A stretch of 34,284 bases of DNA from Candidatus Gastranaerophilales bacterium (GTDB taxonomy: Bacteria; Cyanobacteriota; Vampirovibrionia; Gastranaerophilales; Gastranaerophilaceae). Made by a program: the position numbers and the translations under genes. Shown here in pieces: positions 9,834 through 19,604 of this stretch. The first letter of the stretch is position 1; each line of letters starts with the position of its first letter. The stretch spans positions 1 to 34,284 of the forward strand of contig CAJOOA010000053.1 in assembly GCA_905236055.1 (NCBI GenBank), written 5' to 3'. Under the pieces are notes generated by a model. That model was not told the DNA's origin. It ran no database searches and saw only the letters and a list, made by a program, of their open reading frames with translations.

Positions 9834-10502
9834 CTATACTTCGACTAATTCTTCCACTTTAAAACCGGTTAATTCTTGAATAGATTTTCTCCATTCCTCA
9901 ACCATATTTTCAACATTCTCCGAATAAGGAATTACTTTCCCTATTTTTACTACAATTTTCCCGCTAAACGGAAGATGCTTTGCCTCCTCCGAACCCGTTA
10001 TTCCAACCGGCAAAATACCACACTTAGTAGTTTTTGCCAATGATGCAAATCCTTTTGTAATATCCGAAATCGTTCCGGGCGCCTGTCTTTTCCCCTGTGG
10101 GAAAATACCGAATACCCACTTAGTTTTTCTTATAGTAAGAACTGTTCTTATTGTAGAAACACTCAGGTTTTCTCTGTCAACGGCAAATGCACCAAGCCAA
10201 TTCAACCACCAGCACAAAAAGGGATTATAAAACAATTCTTTTTTAGCCATAAAAGCTACCGGTCTGGGCATAATAGCCGCAATCATCGGCGGATCTAAGG
10301 TCGAAAGATGGTTCGGCGCTACAATATAATCATTTGTCTGCGGAATATTTTCCTTTCCGTATACTTTCAATCTGTAAATTAACTTTAACCTTAGCATGTA
10401 GCACCAATGAGTTATTATAAACTGAAAAACTCCTCTCCAAAAATTAAAGAATTTTTGTTCTCTTGAAGCTGCATTTCTCTTTTTCTTTTTTTCTTTTGGC
10501 AT
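9834..10502 (-). CDS. plsC: 1-acyl-sn-glycerol-3-phosphate acyltransferase family (PlsC-like), second copy
   Basis: NHLSTLD (HX4D), KKELFYNP and FPQGKR motifs; adjacent homologous ORF. Confidence 0.9.
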   Translation of the reverse strand: MPKEKKKKRNAASREQKFFNFWRGVFQFIITHWCYMLRLKLIYRLKVYGKENIPQTNDYIVAPNHLSTLDPPMIAAIMPRPVAFMAKKELFYNPFLCWWLNWLGAFAVDRENLSVSTIRTVLTIRKTKWVFGIFPQGKRQAPGTISDITKGFASLAKTTKCGILPVGITGSEEAKHLPFSGKIVVKIGKVIPYSENVENMVEEWRKSIQELTGFKVEELVEV

Positions 10503-10566
10503 ATTAAAAAGCTCCGTTTATAACACCATTTTAGCATGAATAATTACATAGTCGGAAATCAAAAAC

Positions 10567-10920
10567 CTAATTTTCACCTTCACGAAAAACATCTTCCAAA
10601 TGTTTAATCTGTTCATCCATATCTTCATCGGAATCAGTATCTAAATCGGATATACTCTTTTTCCTTTTTTTAGAATTGATAACAGATGCAACATTATTCA
10701 TCGCAAGAGAATTCAAAGTGGCTCTTAAAAGAGCACTTCTGTCAACAAAAGGTTGATTATAAAATGGGTCCATTTCTTCATTTTCAGCAGGGGGAAGATA
10801 CATTGCCTCTGAGCCATATTTTTCCTGACTCATCCTGGCAGCAGTCCCGGAGGCATCTCCGCTTTTAAAATTAAAAGCGCCGCCAATTCCGAAAAATCCT
10901 GCGTTTCTGTTATCTACCAC
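10567..10920 (-). CDS. Small hypothetical protein, acidic C-terminus
   Basis: 117-aa ORF in the same orientation as its neighbours; N-terminal FNFKSG. Confidence 0.55.
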   Translation of the reverse strand: MVDNRNAGFFGIGGAFNFKSGDASGTAARMSQEKYGSEAMYLPPAENEEMDPFYNQPFVDRSALLRATLNSLAMNNVASVINSKKRKKSISDLDTDSDEDMDEQIKHLEDVFREGEN

Positions 10921-11076
10921 TTTTTAAACCTCGTATGGAGGATGCGTTCTTGTTACCCTCCACCCATAATATAACCTCTAAAAAAATTTTTTGCTAGTTT
11001 GTAAAAAAATTTTACATTCGTTACATTTCTTTTATACGATTTGATAAAAATTTTTCAATTAAACATAAGAGCAATA

Positions 11077-11108
11077 AAAAAGGGTGGTTATAATAAACCA
11101 CCCTTTTT
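11077..11108 (-). terminator. Rho-independent terminator downstream of the SLH gene
   Basis: AAAAAGGGTGGTT..AACCACCCTTTTT perfect inverted repeat with flanking A/T tracts. Confidence 0.85.
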
Positions 11109-11128
11109 ACTAAAATCCTTTACAAGAA

Positions 11129-12541
11129 TTAAAATACTATTGTTAATTCTTCATCAGGATTCAAGCTTGAATCGTTAGTTGTATTCGGAACGATGATGTA
11201 TTTGCATTCGTCAACGAATTCATAAAGTACGCCAAATGTTCCTGATACAGCGTATTTGCATATGTTGTAAACGCCTTTGCCAACTGTGATAACACCTGAG
11301 CCAACACTCTTAGCACCCTTCAAAGGATGTAAGCATGCTGTATCTACAAATGAATCTGACAAATTGTCACCAAGTTCTTCTGTTCCGTTTGCAATAATTT
11401 CAGCTGTTTCTGAAACTGATCTTCCAGCGACACCTGCAACTCTGCCAACCATAGAGAACGGAGCGCCTAATACTCTTGCAATAATATTAGGATTCTTTGT
11501 CACATCAACTTGTGCGCTTGAAAGTTTTCTTGGTAATTCAACACAAGTATCACCATTGCTGATTGTGTTAAATTCAACTTCTAAATAACCAGGTCTTTTT
11601 ACACCAGGTCTTGCAACAGATACTACTTTACCTTTAATTGTAGAACCTGCGGGGAAGCAAACTCCGTTAATAGTAACATCTTCAGTTGTTTTAGCTGAGA
11701 AAGTATCATTAGCGTTAGAAGTTCTTGCACTTAACCTTTCACTTAATTTAATTTTTACAGATGTTTGCTCATATTTAGTTGCACATCCGATTGCACCGTT
11801 TGACAAATCAATTTTGAAGTGTCTCTTCATAGCTGAAATCAAGAACGCAACTTGTTCTTTTGAAAGATATTCATCGTTGATAACTTTATCTGTATCCGGA
11901 AGATAGTTGATAAGTCCTGATGCAATAACTTCATTTGTTGCAGCATAAGCCCATTCCGGAATGTATTTAAGCGGTTGACCGTTTAATACAGGAACAGCTG
12001 TTTTGCTTGCTTCAACATCCATCATTTTAGCAAAAGTACAGAATACTTCTGCCTTATTGATAGCTTTGTCCGGTTTAAATGTCTTGTCAGGATAACCTAT
12101 CATAATGTCTTCTGTTAAAACTCTGTCAATTTCGTCTTTAGCCCAATAAGAAGCAGCTACGTCAGAATATTGATCAACAGCAGCTTTTGTTAAGCCCAAA
12201 CCTTCAGAAATTAAGAAAGCTAATTCTGAACGAAGAACAGGCATCTTGGGATCATATAAAGCGCCTCTTTTTTGATCCATTTTTGCTTGCATATCACCAA
12301 GCATTTTCTTTGCAGAACGTGCTACGATAACGTTTTGTTTACCTGCAATTGTTTTTGCTTGACATGGCTTGTAAATTTTACCGCCGATAATCATGTCGCT
12401 ATCTGCAGTTACAAGTGAATGTCCTTGTGTACCGAAAAGTGTCGGATGAGCATACGCTTGGATACTGTCATCTGCCATTGCAACACCAGCAGAAACAGCG
12501 ATTACGCCCATTGCCATTAAGAGTTCTTTTGAAATTTTCAT
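11129..12541 (-). CDS. SLH (S-layer homology) domain envelope protein
   Basis: Signal peptide (MKISKELLMAMGVIAVSAGVAMA); SLH-like YSDVAASYWAKDEIDRVLTEDIMIGYPDKTFKPDKAINKAEVFCTFAKMM; RBS AAAGGAGAAG before the start. Confidence 0.8.
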   Translation of the reverse strand: MKISKELLMAMGVIAVSAGVAMADDSIQAYAHPTLFGTQGHSLVTADSDMIIGGKIYKPCQAKTIAGKQNVIVARSAKKMLGDMQAKMDQKRGALYDPKMPVLRSELAFLISEGLGLTKAAVDQYSDVAASYWAKDEIDRVLTEDIMIGYPDKTFKPDKAINKAEVFCTFAKMMDVEASKTAVPVLNGQPLKYIPEWAYAATNEVIASGLINYLPDTDKVINDEYLSKEQVAFLISAMKRHFKIDLSNGAIGCATKYEQTSVKIKLSERLSARTSNANDTFSAKTTEDVTINGVCFPAGSTIKGKVVSVARPGVKRPGYLEVEFNTISNGDTCVELPRKLSSAQVDVTKNPNIIARVLGAPFSMVGRVAGVAGRSVSETAEIIANGTEELGDNLSDSFVDTACLHPLKGAKSVGSGVITVGKGVYNICKYAVSGTFGVLYEFVDECKYIIVPNTTNDSSLNPDEELTIVF

Positions 12542-12603
12542 ACTTCTCCTTTCATATGACTACCTATTCTAAAAGACAGTCTCTCTACTATCTATTTTGC
12601 TTT

Positions 12604-12612
12604 ATTATATCA
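12604..12612 (-). promoter_or_regulatory. Extended -10 promoter element for the SLH gene
   Basis: Minus strand reads TGATATAAT (TG-n-TATAAT), about 65 bp upstream of the SLH start codon and just past the GNAT stop codon; no clear -35. Confidence 0.5.
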
Positions 12613-12620
12613 CAAATTTT

Positions 12621-13616
12621 TTATTTTTTACGTTTTGGTAAAAGATATGCTTGAGGATAACAATAATCTTCTCTGAAGCCGGTTTTTCGGTACATTTTCA
12701 GAGCTTTGTAATTGTTTGTCTCAGTCGTTACATTTACTTCACTCAATTCCTTTCGTCTGAGTTTAGTCCAGTCTACCATTATTTTTACAGTCCTGTTTAA
12801 AAGAACTGATGAAAGCCCTTTTCCTCTGTGATTTTTGTCTATTGCTACAAGCGGAATGTTAGCGATTTTACCTCCGGTTATATTAGCGAATGCAAAACCG
12901 CATGGTTTTTCATTGTATAACAATACTGAAGTCGCTTCCGGAAGAAAATCACCATATATGTTTTCAGTAATTTTGTTTATTATATCCGTAACTCCCTCAA
13001 TGCTCTTATAACGTGTATCATAAATTGCATCTTGAGTATCTTTAAATGCCTCATGGACAAGCTTAATTGCATCATTTTTAAACTCGTCGTTATAACATAC
13101 CAATTTGTAACCTTCTTCTTTTTCAGGTAATTTCATATTCTCAAGTATTCTTTCGGAAGAAGCATTACCCATAACAAATCTTAAAACAGCAAGACCTATA
13201 AATTTAAAACCGTATCGTGCAATGTCTGCGGTAAATACGGACTGATGACCTATCATAGGATATGAAACAACTTTATTTTGTCTTTCCGCATCAGTTAATT
13301 CTAAAAATTTCTCTATCAAAAGCTTTTGTTTTGTTGTCTCATCTTCTGTTCCGAGACAATGTATCATATTAAGCTCTATTGCCTCAGAAACTGAATTAGC
13401 ATATACCAAAAAAGCCGTAGGTATGTTATTTTCCTTAAGAACGATACATTTCAAGTACCCTTGTTCAACCGCATTTATAAATCCTTCGTAATCAAGCGGC
13501 TCAAGTTCAAATTTATATTCACTTATGGCCTTTGATCTAAAGTCATTATAAATTCCCTTAAATATTCTAAAGGTTTGGTCATTCAAAATTTCAACTTCGT
13601 AGCTGTTTTCTGTCAT
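12621..13616 (-). CDS. GNAT family N-acetyltransferase (possibly two GNAT-like halves)
   Basis: C-terminal VAIDKNHRGKGLSSVLLNRTV...NNYKALKMYRKTGF is a GNAT acetyl-CoA binding signature. Confidence 0.75.
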   Translation of the reverse strand: MTENSYEVEILNDQTFRIFKGIYNDFRSKAISEYKFELEPLDYEGFINAVEQGYLKCIVLKENNIPTAFLVYANSVSEAIELNMIHCLGTEDETTKQKLLIEKFLELTDAERQNKVVSYPMIGHQSVFTADIARYGFKFIGLAVLRFVMGNASSERILENMKLPEKEEGYKLVCYNDEFKNDAIKLVHEAFKDTQDAIYDTRYKSIEGVTDIINKITENIYGDFLPEATSVLLYNEKPCGFAFANITGGKIANIPLVAIDKNHRGKGLSSVLLNRTVKIMVDWTKLRRKELSEVNVTTETNNYKALKMYRKTGFREDYCYPQAYLLPKRKK

Positions 13617-13626
13617 ATGAATTCCT

Positions 13627-14835
13627 TTATATTAGGTGATGCATCTTTTCTCGTTTTGTATTAATGTATCTTTCGTTATATTTGTTAGTTTCCGATTTTA
13701 TATTTATGTTTTCGTGAATAGTTAATCCATATCCCTTCAAACCGACAATTTTCTTAGGATTGTTTGTTATGAGATTAAAATTGTTGAACCCTAAATCAAG
13801 AATAATTTGCGCTCCGACACCGTAATTTCTCAAGTCCGGAGCGAATCCCAAAGAAACATTTGCTTCAACAGTATCCTGTCCTTGTTCTTGAAGTTTATAC
13901 GCTTTTAATTTGTTTATAAGACCGATACCTCTGCCCTCATGGTCTCTGATATAAATTAAGGCGCCTTTGCCGTATTCATTAATCATGTGCAATGCGTTAT
14001 GCAATTGCCAATTGCAATCACATTTTAAGCTGTGGAATATATCACCGGTTAAGCATTCACTATGAACACGAATCAAAGGAATTTTATCAGAGCCGTCATC
14101 TTTCACAAGCGCAACATGTTCACAACCCGTTATTGTGTCTGTATAACCGACAATGTTGAATTCGCCGAATTGGGTTGGCAAAAACACTTCAATTTCACGT
14201 TTAACAAACATTTCCCGTTTTAATCTGTAGGCAATTAAATCGGATACTGTTATGAATTTTATGTTATGTTTTTGTGCAAATTGACTTAATTCATCTCTGC
14301 GCATCATGTGCCCATCTTCTGACATAATTTCACACATTACACCTGCCGCCCTGTGTCCTGAAATTCTTGCCAAATCCACAACCGCCTCAGTATGACCGCA
14401 ACGCTTTAAAACACCACCCTTTCGTGCAACACAAGGAAACATATGTCCAGGTCGCCTTAAATCAGAAGGAACTGCATCAGGTGCTATTGCAACTTCGACA
14501 GTTTTAGCCCTGTCAAAGGCGGAAATACCGGTTGTTACTCCATATTTCGGATGTGCATCGATGCTGAGCGAGAAGGCAGTTTGCATACTTTCGGTATTTC
14601 TTGAAACCATTTGCGGAAGCTCTAATTTCTCCGCAATTTCAGGTGATATAGCCAGACAAATTAACCCCCTGCATTCTTTTGCCATAAAATTTATGAACTC
14701 TGGCGTTATATATTCTGCAGAAATGATTAAATCACCTTCGTTTTCTCTGTCTTCATCATCAGCTACAATCAAAGGTTTTCCTCTTCGAAAATCCTCTAAT
14801 GCTTCCTCAATTGTACTAAAAAATATATTTGTCAT
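13627..14835 (-). CDS. ribBA: Bifunctional 3,4-dihydroxy-2-butanone-4-phosphate synthase/GTP cyclohydrolase II
   Basis: DDEDRENEGDLI, RPGHMFPCVA (RibB) and HSECLTGDIFHSLKCDC...IRDHEGRGIGLINKLKAY (RibA). Confidence 0.97.
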   Translation of the reverse strand: MTNIFFSTIEEALEDFRRGKPLIVADDEDRENEGDLIISAEYITPEFINFMAKECRGLICLAISPEIAEKLELPQMVSRNTESMQTAFSLSIDAHPKYGVTTGISAFDRAKTVEVAIAPDAVPSDLRRPGHMFPCVARKGGVLKRCGHTEAVVDLARISGHRAAGVMCEIMSEDGHMMRRDELSQFAQKHNIKFITVSDLIAYRLKREMFVKREIEVFLPTQFGEFNIVGYTDTITGCEHVALVKDDGSDKIPLIRVHSECLTGDIFHSLKCDCNWQLHNALHMINEYGKGALIYIRDHEGRGIGLINKLKAYKLQEQGQDTVEANVSLGFAPDLRNYGVGAQIILDLGFNNFNLITNNPKKIVGLKGYGLTIHENINIKSETNKYNERYINTKREKMHHLI

Positions 14836-14873
14836 AGTTGTTGCACTTTGAACGCCTGTATAGAATTCTAAAA

Positions 14874-15509
14874 TCAGATATTCGCAAAGCCGTTTTCTCT
14901 CAGAAAATCGTAGTCTATTCTTGACCTATTATCACTCGTTGATAAAAATTTTTCAATATATTTAGCCAAAATATCAACTTCAATATTAACAGAATCACCC
15001 GATTTGAGCATTTTTAAATTCGTGTTTTCAAAAGTATGTGGAATAATTGCGCATTGAATTATATTTTCAAATACTTTTGCAACCGTTAAACTTATTCCGT
15101 TTATCGTAACCGAACCCTTTTGCACAACATATTTTGAAGATTCGGCCGGCAAAGATACTTCAAGACGGTAAAATTCTCCTGTCTTGGCGAAACTTGTACA
15201 TTTGCCCTGTCCATCTATGTGTCCCGTAACAATATGTCCGCCAAATCTCCCGTCTGCAGGAAGCGCTCTTTCCAAATTAACCAAATCTCCGGATTTCAAA
15301 TTTCCTAATATCGTTACTTTCATAGTTTCAGGAGAAATATCCGCATCGAATAAATTGTTTCCAATACCTGTAACTGTTAGACAAACACCATCCACCGCAA
15401 CACTATCACCAATTTTTAAATCAGATAATAATGTACTGCACTCAATTTGAATTTTATTCGTTGTGATTTGTCGGATTTTACCAAGTTCTTCTATAATACC
15501 AGTAAACAT
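14874..15509 (-). CDS. ribE: Riboflavin synthase alpha subunit
   Basis: MFTGIIEELGKI, internally repeated lumazine-binding domains (DGVCLTV / NGISLTV), GHIVTGHIDGQG. Confidence 0.96.
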   Translation of the reverse strand: MFTGIIEELGKIRQITTNKIQIECSTLLSDLKIGDSVAVDGVCLTVTGIGNNLFDADISPETMKVTILGNLKSGDLVNLERALPADGRFGGHIVTGHIDGQGKCTSFAKTGEFYRLEVSLPAESSKYVVQKGSVTINGISLTVAKVFENIIQCAIIPHTFENTNLKMLKSGDSVNIEVDILAKYIEKFLSTSDNRSRIDYDFLRENGFANI

Positions 15510-15591
15510 ACGAAAATTATACCATATATAAACTAATGAGTAAATAATCGTACATATAAATTGGTTTTAAATAAGCATTGATTAGAAATAA

Positions 15592-16743
15592 TTATAAAAA
15601 TACTTCCTTTTGATTGTCAGCCGGCTGCTTAATCGGGATTTTAAATCCAAAAATATTTCGATTGTCTTCAAAGCTTTTAACATATATTTCCCCGCCATGA
15701 CTTTCTATAATTTTTTTGGACGAATATAATCCAAGTCCTGTCCCGATTTCTTTGTGCAATTCGGCATACGATACATAGCGCGCAAATATTGTGTTTTGTT
15801 TTTCTTTCGGAATATATGGGCTTTTGTTTTCAAATTCAAATATGATGCTGCCGTAATCTGAGTATATTGACAAATTCAGTTCTGTATTCTTATACGCATA
15901 TTTTATCGCATTTGATATAAGATTCATTATTACTCGCTTTATTTGAACTCTATCCGCATATACAAAATAAGTCCCATTTGTATTTATTTTAACAGTGAGA
16001 GATTTATCTTTTGCCACATAAATCATTTCGGAAAGACATTCATTAACCAATTCCGTAAGCGAAAATTCTTCAAAATTCAGTTTTACTGCGCCACCATAAT
16101 CTCTGTATGTTGCAAGAAGTGAGGCAAGCATTCCGTTCATATAACGACAGGAATCTAAAATCATTTCAACGATTTCGTTTTGTTCGGAACTAAGCTTCCC
16201 GAATTTTCCTTTCAGCAAGAGTTCGAGTCCTCGTATTTGGGCCATTGTAGGATTTTTTAAATCGTGTCCGATTGAAGCAACAAAAGTTTCTCTTTGTGAT
16301 TGCAAATTTCTTTCCGCATTTAAACGGTCAAAATATTTGTTCACAAAATTTTCTTTTAATTTTTCTTCCTGAGATATATCCTTTACACAGGACAAAATCC
16401 CGACAAAGATACCTTCATGTATTATTGGTGAAGATGTTATACTTAATATTTTTCCGTTATCCGGATTTAAAATATAATTTAAAGGATAGCGGTTTCGCAT
16501 TATTTCATTATCCGCATCATTAATCAATTTACGAATTTTAGATGGCAAAAATTTATTAAAATCAGAACCGACTACGTCCTCAATACTTGGAACTGAAAAT
16601 ATTTTAAGATATACGTCATTAACACTGATATATTTCAAATTTGAATTTTTAAATACAATGCCATCCGGATAAAATTTAAAAATTATATCCAATGAATTAA
16701 TATCCAAATTAAAACTATCGTAATATGATTTTGCACCTTCCAT
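15592..16743 (-). CDS. PAS-domain sensor histidine kinase
   Basis: PAS-like N-terminus; H-box SIGHDLKNPT; N-box NLISNAIKYAYKN; G-box GTGLGLYSSKKIIESHGGEIYV. Confidence 0.92.
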   Translation of the reverse strand: MEGAKSYYDSFNLDINSLDIIFKFYPDGIVFKNSNLKYISVNDVYLKIFSVPSIEDVVGSDFNKFLPSKIRKLINDADNEIMRNRYPLNYILNPDNGKILSITSSPIIHEGIFVGILSCVKDISQEEKLKENFVNKYFDRLNAERNLQSQRETFVASIGHDLKNPTMAQIRGLELLLKGKFGKLSSEQNEIVEMILDSCRYMNGMLASLLATYRDYGGAVKLNFEEFSLTELVNECLSEMIYVAKDKSLTVKINTNGTYFVYADRVQIKRVIMNLISNAIKYAYKNTELNLSIYSDYGSIIFEFENKSPYIPKEKQNTIFARYVSYAELHKEIGTGLGLYSSKKIIESHGGEIYVKSFEDNRNIFGFKIPIKQPADNQKEVFL

Positions 16744-16810
16744 AAGACAAAAATATTCTACAATAGTAAATACTTTTTTAGGTATTAGCCGACTGTCTTA
16801 TTTTAGGTGT

Positions 16811-17113
16811 TTAAATAAAGCCGTCCTCACCAAAATCATGAAAATCTAACAGAGAAGAATGAGAATTTATGCGTTCAGTTTCTTTGGGGCTTTCACCTTT
16901 TGCAATTTTTTCCAACATATCTACAGCTTCATGAAATTCAGAACGCCACCACGCAGCATCTGTACCGGCCTTTTTCCCTTGTTCTTTAATCATTTTCAAT
17001 TCTTTTTGGGCCTGGTTCTTAATAGCTTTTTCTCGAGCTTCAAGAGCCCCAGTGTTAGCTTTAACACCTCTGCAATTCACACACGGGTAAATATTGATTT
17101 TCGATACGTACAT
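16811..17113 (-). CDS. Small hypothetical protein
   Basis: 100-aa ORF; N-terminal MYVSKINIYPCVNCRGVKAN; charged helical remainder. Confidence 0.5.
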   Translation of the reverse strand: MYVSKINIYPCVNCRGVKANTGALEAREKAIKNQAQKELKMIKEQGKKAGTDAAWWRSEFHEAVDMLEKIAKGESPKETERINSHSSLLDFHDFGEDGFI

Positions 17114-17239
17114 ATTTGACTCCTACCACGCACATTGTAACACATAATAAAGGACTTTCAAGTGTGTCTTTGATTATTGTAAGCTTTTATGATAATTTAA
17201 TATCTGTAATCAGGTTTTTAACAACATAAGAAGGAGAAA

Positions 17240-18190
17240 ATGATGGGGCAAAGAATAGGTATTGATGTCGGCGGAACAAACGTAAAAATAGCGCTTGTAA
17301 GCGATAAGGGGAAGATTATTTATTCAAATTCAATTCCTACTCGTGCAGAAATGGGTTATGAATACACGATAAACAGCATGAAAGACGCCGTAAAAGACCT
17401 TCTTAAAGAAACAAAACTTGAACCGAAAAGTATTGAGGGTATGGGCTTTGGGTTTCCGGGGCAAATTGATTGTCAAAAAGGCATAGTAAGATTAGCACCA
17501 AATATTCCGGGCTGGGTTAATGTGCCGATAGCTGAAATTATGGAAAAAGAATTCGGGATTCCTACAAGAGTTGATAATGACGTAAGAACAGCAACTCTTG
17601 GTGAATTAAATTACGGAGCGGGGGTGGGTTGTCAAAATCTTGTCTGTATAACCGTAGGAACAGGTATTGGTTCCGGCCTAGTAATAAATGGTAAGCTCGT
17701 TCGGGGTGCTTCTAACGCTGCAGGAGAACTCGGGCATATCAAACTAAATATGGAAGGCGGGCCTCTTTGCGGATGCGGAGACAGAGGTTGCCTTGAAGCA
17801 TACGCATCAGGTCCTTCAATAGTTGCTATGGCAGAAGAATACATAAGAGGAGGCAAGTCAACCAAATACAGAGAACTTGCAAACCCTGATATCACTTCTT
17901 ATATAGTTGCCGTTGCCGCAAAAGAAGGCGATCCGGTTGCTAGGCAAATCTTCAGAATAATTGGTGAGTACATTGGTATGGGATTAGCAAGCGTTGTAAA
18001 CCTTCTTAATCCTGAAAAAATTATTATTGGCGGCGGTGTCGCTGATGCGGGAGATATTTTGTTTGACCCGATTAGAGAAACCCTACAAAAACGTGCAATG
18101 GTTATACAAAGAGAGGCGGTCGAAATAGTTCCGGCTCAGCTTGGTAATACAGCCGGCGTAATTGGAGCGAGTTTGTTAATAACACAATAG
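17240..18190 (+). CDS. ROK family glucokinase
   Basis: GIDVGGTNVKIALV, GxGIGSGLVINGKL, CGCGDRGCLEAYASGPS (ROK zinc motif); RBS AAGGAG. Confidence 0.93.
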   Translation: MMGQRIGIDVGGTNVKIALVSDKGKIIYSNSIPTRAEMGYEYTINSMKDAVKDLLKETKLEPKSIEGMGFGFPGQIDCQKGIVRLAPNIPGWVNVPIAEIMEKEFGIPTRVDNDVRTATLGELNYGAGVGCQNLVCITVGTGIGSGLVINGKLVRGASNAAGELGHIKLNMEGGPLCGCGDRGCLEAYASGPSIVAMAEEYIRGGKSTKYRELANPDITSYIVAVAAKEGDPVARQIFRIIGEYIGMGLASVVNLLNPEKIIIGGGVADAGDILFDPIRETLQKRAMVIQREAVEIVPAQLGNTAGVIGASLLITQ

Positions 18191-18252
18191 ATTTGTTTTA
18201 ACATTTCTTCCAACACTACACTTTTCCGTCATGACGTGCTACAATTAATTGC

Positions 18253-19599
18253 ATGGACGGAGTTAATCAAGCATATTTAGATGAGCTTAAAAAGAATTCT
18301 CTTTCAAAAATTGAAAAAGCTGACCTTTATCAGTATAAGGGAAGCGTATCTAAGCTATTAGGACTTACTGTAGAAGTTAAACTGCCCGGATTAAAAATAG
18401 GAGATTTGTGTTATATAGAGGCCTCCACCGGCGAAAAAAAACCTGCAGAAGTCGTTGCTTTTAAGGGTGATGTTGCTCAACTATTGCTTTTATACGACGG
18501 AACCGGAATCGGTCAGGGAAGTTTGGTTACAACTACCGGCAAACCTATAACCATTCCGGTAGGCGATTTTTTGCTTGGACGATTAGTTAATCCTATGGGA
18601 GAGCCGATTGATGGAAAACCAATGGATACTACAGGTGCTATATGGCGTACAATTGAAGGTCCCCCGCCCGGTCCGTTTGAAAGACCTATTATTTCAGAAA
18701 TGTTTTCTACAGGTGTACGTGCAATAGATTCTTGTATGACTATGGGCTGCGGACAGCGTATGGGGCTGTTCGCCGGTTCAGGTGTAGGTAAAAGCACCTT
18801 GTTGGGTATGATTGCAAGAAATTCTGATGCTGACGTCAACGTGGTTGCCTTGATAGGCGAACGAGGAAGGGAAGTAAAAGAATTTATAGAAGATTCTCTC
18901 GGCCCGGAAGGTATGAAAAAATCCGTAATTGTTTGTTCAACAGGAGATCAGCCGCCATTAATCAGACAGAAATGTTTGCTTGCTGCGACTTCGGTTTGCG
19001 AATATTTTAGAGATAAAGGAAATAAAGTTTTCTTAATGACAGATACGGTTACTCGTTGCGCTATGGCAGGCCGTGAAGTTGGTTTGTCAGTTGGTGAACC
19101 TCCTACAATGAAAGGTTATCCTCCTTCAATATTTTCTTGGCTGCAAAGAGCCATTGAAAGAGCAGGGAATAGCCCCAAGGGGTCAATAACCGCTCTATAT
19201 ACCGTGCTTATGGAGGGCGATGATATTACCGATCCTGTTGTAGATACGGTTAGAGGTATTACAGATGGGCACATTTTCTTATCCAGAAAAGTTGCAGAGG
19301 CAAACCATTATCCCGCAATTGATGTATTAGGAAGTATTTCCCGTTTGATGTCCGCAATAGCATCACAAGAACATAAAGATGCCGCAGCTAAAATGAGAAA
19401 AATACTTGCTTTGTACCGTGAAAATAAGGATTTGATTGATGTCGGTATGTATCAGCAGGGAACAAATCCGAAACTTGATATAGCAATAGAGATGATGCCA
19501 CAAATCAATGCATTTTTGCAGCAGAGAACTTCTGATAGCGTAAATATGCAAAATACCATAGAAACGCTTGTAAATATGATGGCAAATGTAGATATATAA
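18253..19599 (+). CDS. fliI: FliI/YscN-family (flagellar/type III secretion) ATPase
   Basis: GLFAGSGVGKSTLLGMIAR Walker A, ALIGERGREVKEFIED, VFLMTDTVTRCAMAGREVGLSVGEPPTMKGYPPSIFSWLQRAIERAG; FliI-like spacing rather than F1-beta. Confidence 0.88.
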   Translation: MDGVNQAYLDELKKNSLSKIEKADLYQYKGSVSKLLGLTVEVKLPGLKIGDLCYIEASTGEKKPAEVVAFKGDVAQLLLLYDGTGIGQGSLVTTTGKPITIPVGDFLLGRLVNPMGEPIDGKPMDTTGAIWRTIEGPPPGPFERPIISEMFSTGVRAIDSCMTMGCGQRMGLFAGSGVGKSTLLGMIARNSDADVNVVALIGERGREVKEFIEDSLGPEGMKKSVIVCSTGDQPPLIRQKCLLAATSVCEYFRDKGNKVFLMTDTVTRCAMAGREVGLSVGEPPTMKGYPPSIFSWLQRAIERAGNSPKGSITALYTVLMEGDDITDPVVDTVRGITDGHIFLSRKVAEANHYPAIDVLGSISRLMSAIASQEHKDAAAKMRKILALYRENKDLIDVGMYQQGTNPKLDIAIEMMPQINAFLQQRTSDSVNMQNTIETLVNMMANVDI

Positions 19600-19604
19600 A
19601 TTTT

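Noticed and set aside
15510-15591. FMN riboswitch upstream of ribE
   Set aside because: The 80-nt leader is AT-rich with none of the conserved RFN-element segments.
18253-19599. F-type ATP synthase beta/alpha subunit
   Set aside because: Spacing and motifs (GREVKEF, GEPPTMKGYPPSIFSWLQRAIERAG) fit FliI/YscN rather than AtpA/AtpD.
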